A DNA stretch of 64,000 bases. Origin: Shinella yambaruensis (GTDB taxonomy: Bacteria > Pseudomonadota > Alphaproteobacteria > Rhizobiales > Rhizobiaceae). Position 1 is the first letter of the stretch, and the number at the start of each line of letters is the position of its first letter. The stretch lies in NCBI RefSeq assembly GCF_022899355.1, contig NZ_JALJCK010000005.1, positions 310,001-374,000 of the forward strand, written 5' to 3'. The notes below the pieces were generated by a model. It did no database searches. It worked only from the letters and a program-made list of their open reading frames with translations, and had not been told where the DNA came from. Of the stretch, positions 62,702-64,000 are shown one piece after another. Both the position numbers and the translations under genes were made by a program.

Positions 62702-63553
62702 GTGGGAGCTGCATTGCGGATGCAAGGGGCGGAAGACGGGCTGAGCAGCCGGAACTTCGAGGCCCTGTCGCGCTACATCTACGACTATAGCGGCATCAAG
62801 ATGCCGATCACGAAGCTGACGATGCTGGAGGGCCGGCTGCGCCGGCGCCTGCGGGCGACCGGTATTACCAGCTTCAACGACTATTGCGACTATCTCTTCA
62901 AGCATGGCGGCATCGAGAAGGAGGCGATCTTCCTCATCGACGCCGTGACGACGAACAAGACCGACTTCTTCCGCGAGCCGAAGCATTTCGACCACATGGC
63001 CGCGACCGGCCTGCCGGAAATGGTGGCGGCCGGCCACAAGCGGCTGCGGCTGTGGAGCGCCGCCTGCTCCATCGGCGCCGAGCCCTATACGATGGCGATG
63101 GTGATGCAGGATTTCGTCGATGCGGCCTCCGGCCTCGACTACCGCATCCTCGCCACCGACCTTTCGACCGACGTGCTTGCCGCCGCCCGGCGCGGCGTCT
63201 ATCCGCGCGACATGATCCAGCCCGTGCCGGCGGAGATGCAGCGCCGCTACGTCATGGTCTCGCGCGATGCCGGGCGCGGCGAGGTGCGCATCCATCCGCG
63301 CCTGCGCTCGACGATCGGCTTTGCCCGCATGAACCTCATGGACAGCGCCTACAGGGTGGGCGAGCCGATGCACATGATCTTCTGCCGCAACGTGCTGATC
63401 TATTTCGACAAGCCGACGCAGGCCAAGGTGCTGTCACGGCTCTGCGACTGCCTCGTGCCCGGCGGCTTCCTCTATGTGGGCCATTCCGAAACGGTGACCG
63501 GCATTTCGCTGCCGGTGCGCCAGGTCGCCAACACGGTTTTCAAGAAGATCTGA
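62702..63553 (+). CDS. cheR: Chemotaxis protein methyltransferase CheR
   Basis: This 283-residue SAM-dependent enzyme that methylates Glu residues of MCPs. N-terminal helical domain, then [17 protein letters not shown], the SAM region [39 protein letters not shown] and [22 protein letters not shown] start at 62702 follows GGGAGGACCGGC; ATG at 62720 is an alternative. The stop overlaps cheB (TGATG). Confidence 0.95.
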   Translation: MGAALRMQGAEDGLSSRNFEALSRYIYDYSGIKMPITKLTMLEGRLRRRLRATGITSFNDYCDYLFKHGGIEKEAIFLIDAVTTNKTDFFREPKHFDHMAATGLPEMVAAGHKRLRLWSAACSIGAEPYTMAMVMQDFVDAASGLDYRILATDLSTDVLAAARRGVYPRDMIQPVPAEMQRRYVMVSRDAGRGEVRIHPRLRSTIGFARMNLMDSAYRVGEPMHMIFCRNVLIYFDKPTQAKVLSRLCDCLVPGGFLYVGHSETVTGISLPVRQVANTVFKKI

Positions 63554-64000
63554 TGGTCCCTCCCGGCAAGAAGATCCGCGTACTCATCATCGACGACTCG
63601 GCGAGCGTGCGCCAGGCGCTGACCCATGTGCTGGAGCAGGACCCGGAAATCGAGGTGATGGGCGCGGCCTCCGACCCCTTCATGGCGGCCAGGAAGATCC
63701 AGGAGGAAATCCCCGACGTCATCACGCTCGACGTGGAGATGCCGCGCATGGACGGCATCACCTTCCTGCGCAAGATCATGGCGCAGAAGCCCATCCCCGT
63801 CGTCATGTGCTCCTCGCTGACCGAGGAGGGCTCGGAGACGCTGATGCAGGCGCTGGAGGCCGGCGCCGTCGACATCATCCTGAAGCCGAAGATCGGCGCG
63901 GCCGACCATCTCGCCGAATCCGGCACGCGCATCCGCGAGGCCGTCAAGGGCGCCGCGGTCGCCCGCCTCGGCCAGAACCGGCGCACGGCGGCGGCAAGCG
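63553..64000 (+). CDS. cheB: Chemotaxis methylesterase CheB, 5' part
   Basis: The first ~149 residues: receiver domain [20 protein letters not shown] with phospho-acceptor D60 ([13 protein letters not shown]), Ser/Lys switch residues in [16 protein letters not shown] and ILKPKIGA, then the linker [12 protein letters not shown]. The C-terminal esterase domain lies beyond the window. It removes methyl groups from MCPs when phosphorylated by CheA. The frame is open to the window edge. Confidence 0.93.
   Translation, partial: MVPPGKKIRVLIIDDSASVRQALTHVLEQDPEIEVMGAASDPFMAARKIQEEIPDVITLDVEMPRMDGITFLRKIMAQKPIPVVMCSSLTEEGSETLMQALEAGAVDIILKPKIGAADHLAESGTRIREAVKGAAVARLGQNRRTAAAS

Overview
The window is high-GC chromosomal DNA from an alphaproteobacterium, most likely a member of the Rhizobiaceae (Rhizobium/Ensifer/Shinella-like; genus not resolved). 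The evidence is the gene content: plant/alpha-type glutamate-cysteine ligase, a DUF1127 gene facing a LysR regulator, DUF3422, tandem L,D-transpeptidases, glcDEF, and a CheS/STAS-cheY-cheA chemotaxis operon. Typical rhizobial intergenic palindromes also lie between the genes.

Region 1 (1-31.5 kb) is ordinary core genome. It holds hisS, a small copper/secreted-protein pair, tag, two L,D-transpeptidases, glcDEF with a divergent LysR, a FadR-type regulator, a Nudix hydrolase, a strongly folded RNA of 6S type, a PiT phosphate transporter, rsmE, gshA, the DUF1127/LysR pair with a hairpin-rich 3' UTR, guaB, an MFS exporter, a three-repeat orphan CRISPR array and the ppx-rlmE-VOC operon. The genes here have intact reading frames.

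Region 2 (31.5-47.2 kb) is an integrated and decaying prophage-like island. It sits in a tRNA-Gln(CTG) gene and is bounded by a 39-bp exact repeat of the tRNA 3' end. It carries a lysis cassette (5'-truncated muramidase, nested spanin pair, DUF1515 protein), two tail-spike genes, a small-gene cassette with ATGA couplings, an excisionase-like HTH, a ribbon-helix-helix regulator with 10-bp operator repeats, a HigBA-type toxin-antitoxin pair and a tyrosine integrase. The integrase, one tail spike, the DUF1515 gene, two small phage genes and an esterase all carry frameshifts or a stop, while flanking core genes do not. The cargo is a two-gene unit (cupin-fold protein plus CxxC protein, both with Cys/aromatic C-terminal tails), a membrane-anchored SNase-type nuclease, and an AAA-ATPase/TOPRIM (OLD/PARIS-like) protein that is a candidate anti-phage gene.

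Region 3 (47.2-64 kb) is core genome again. It holds a DUF1508 gene, a XRE-cupin regulator divergent from an omega-amino-acid transaminase, modE and modABC with a Mo-box-like dyad, a soluble receptor-like coiled-coil protein, and a chemotaxis operon: STAS, cheY, cheA, cheW, two nearly identical-tailed MCPs, a second cheW, cheR and the start of cheB. The window cuts hisS at its left edge and cheB at its right edge.
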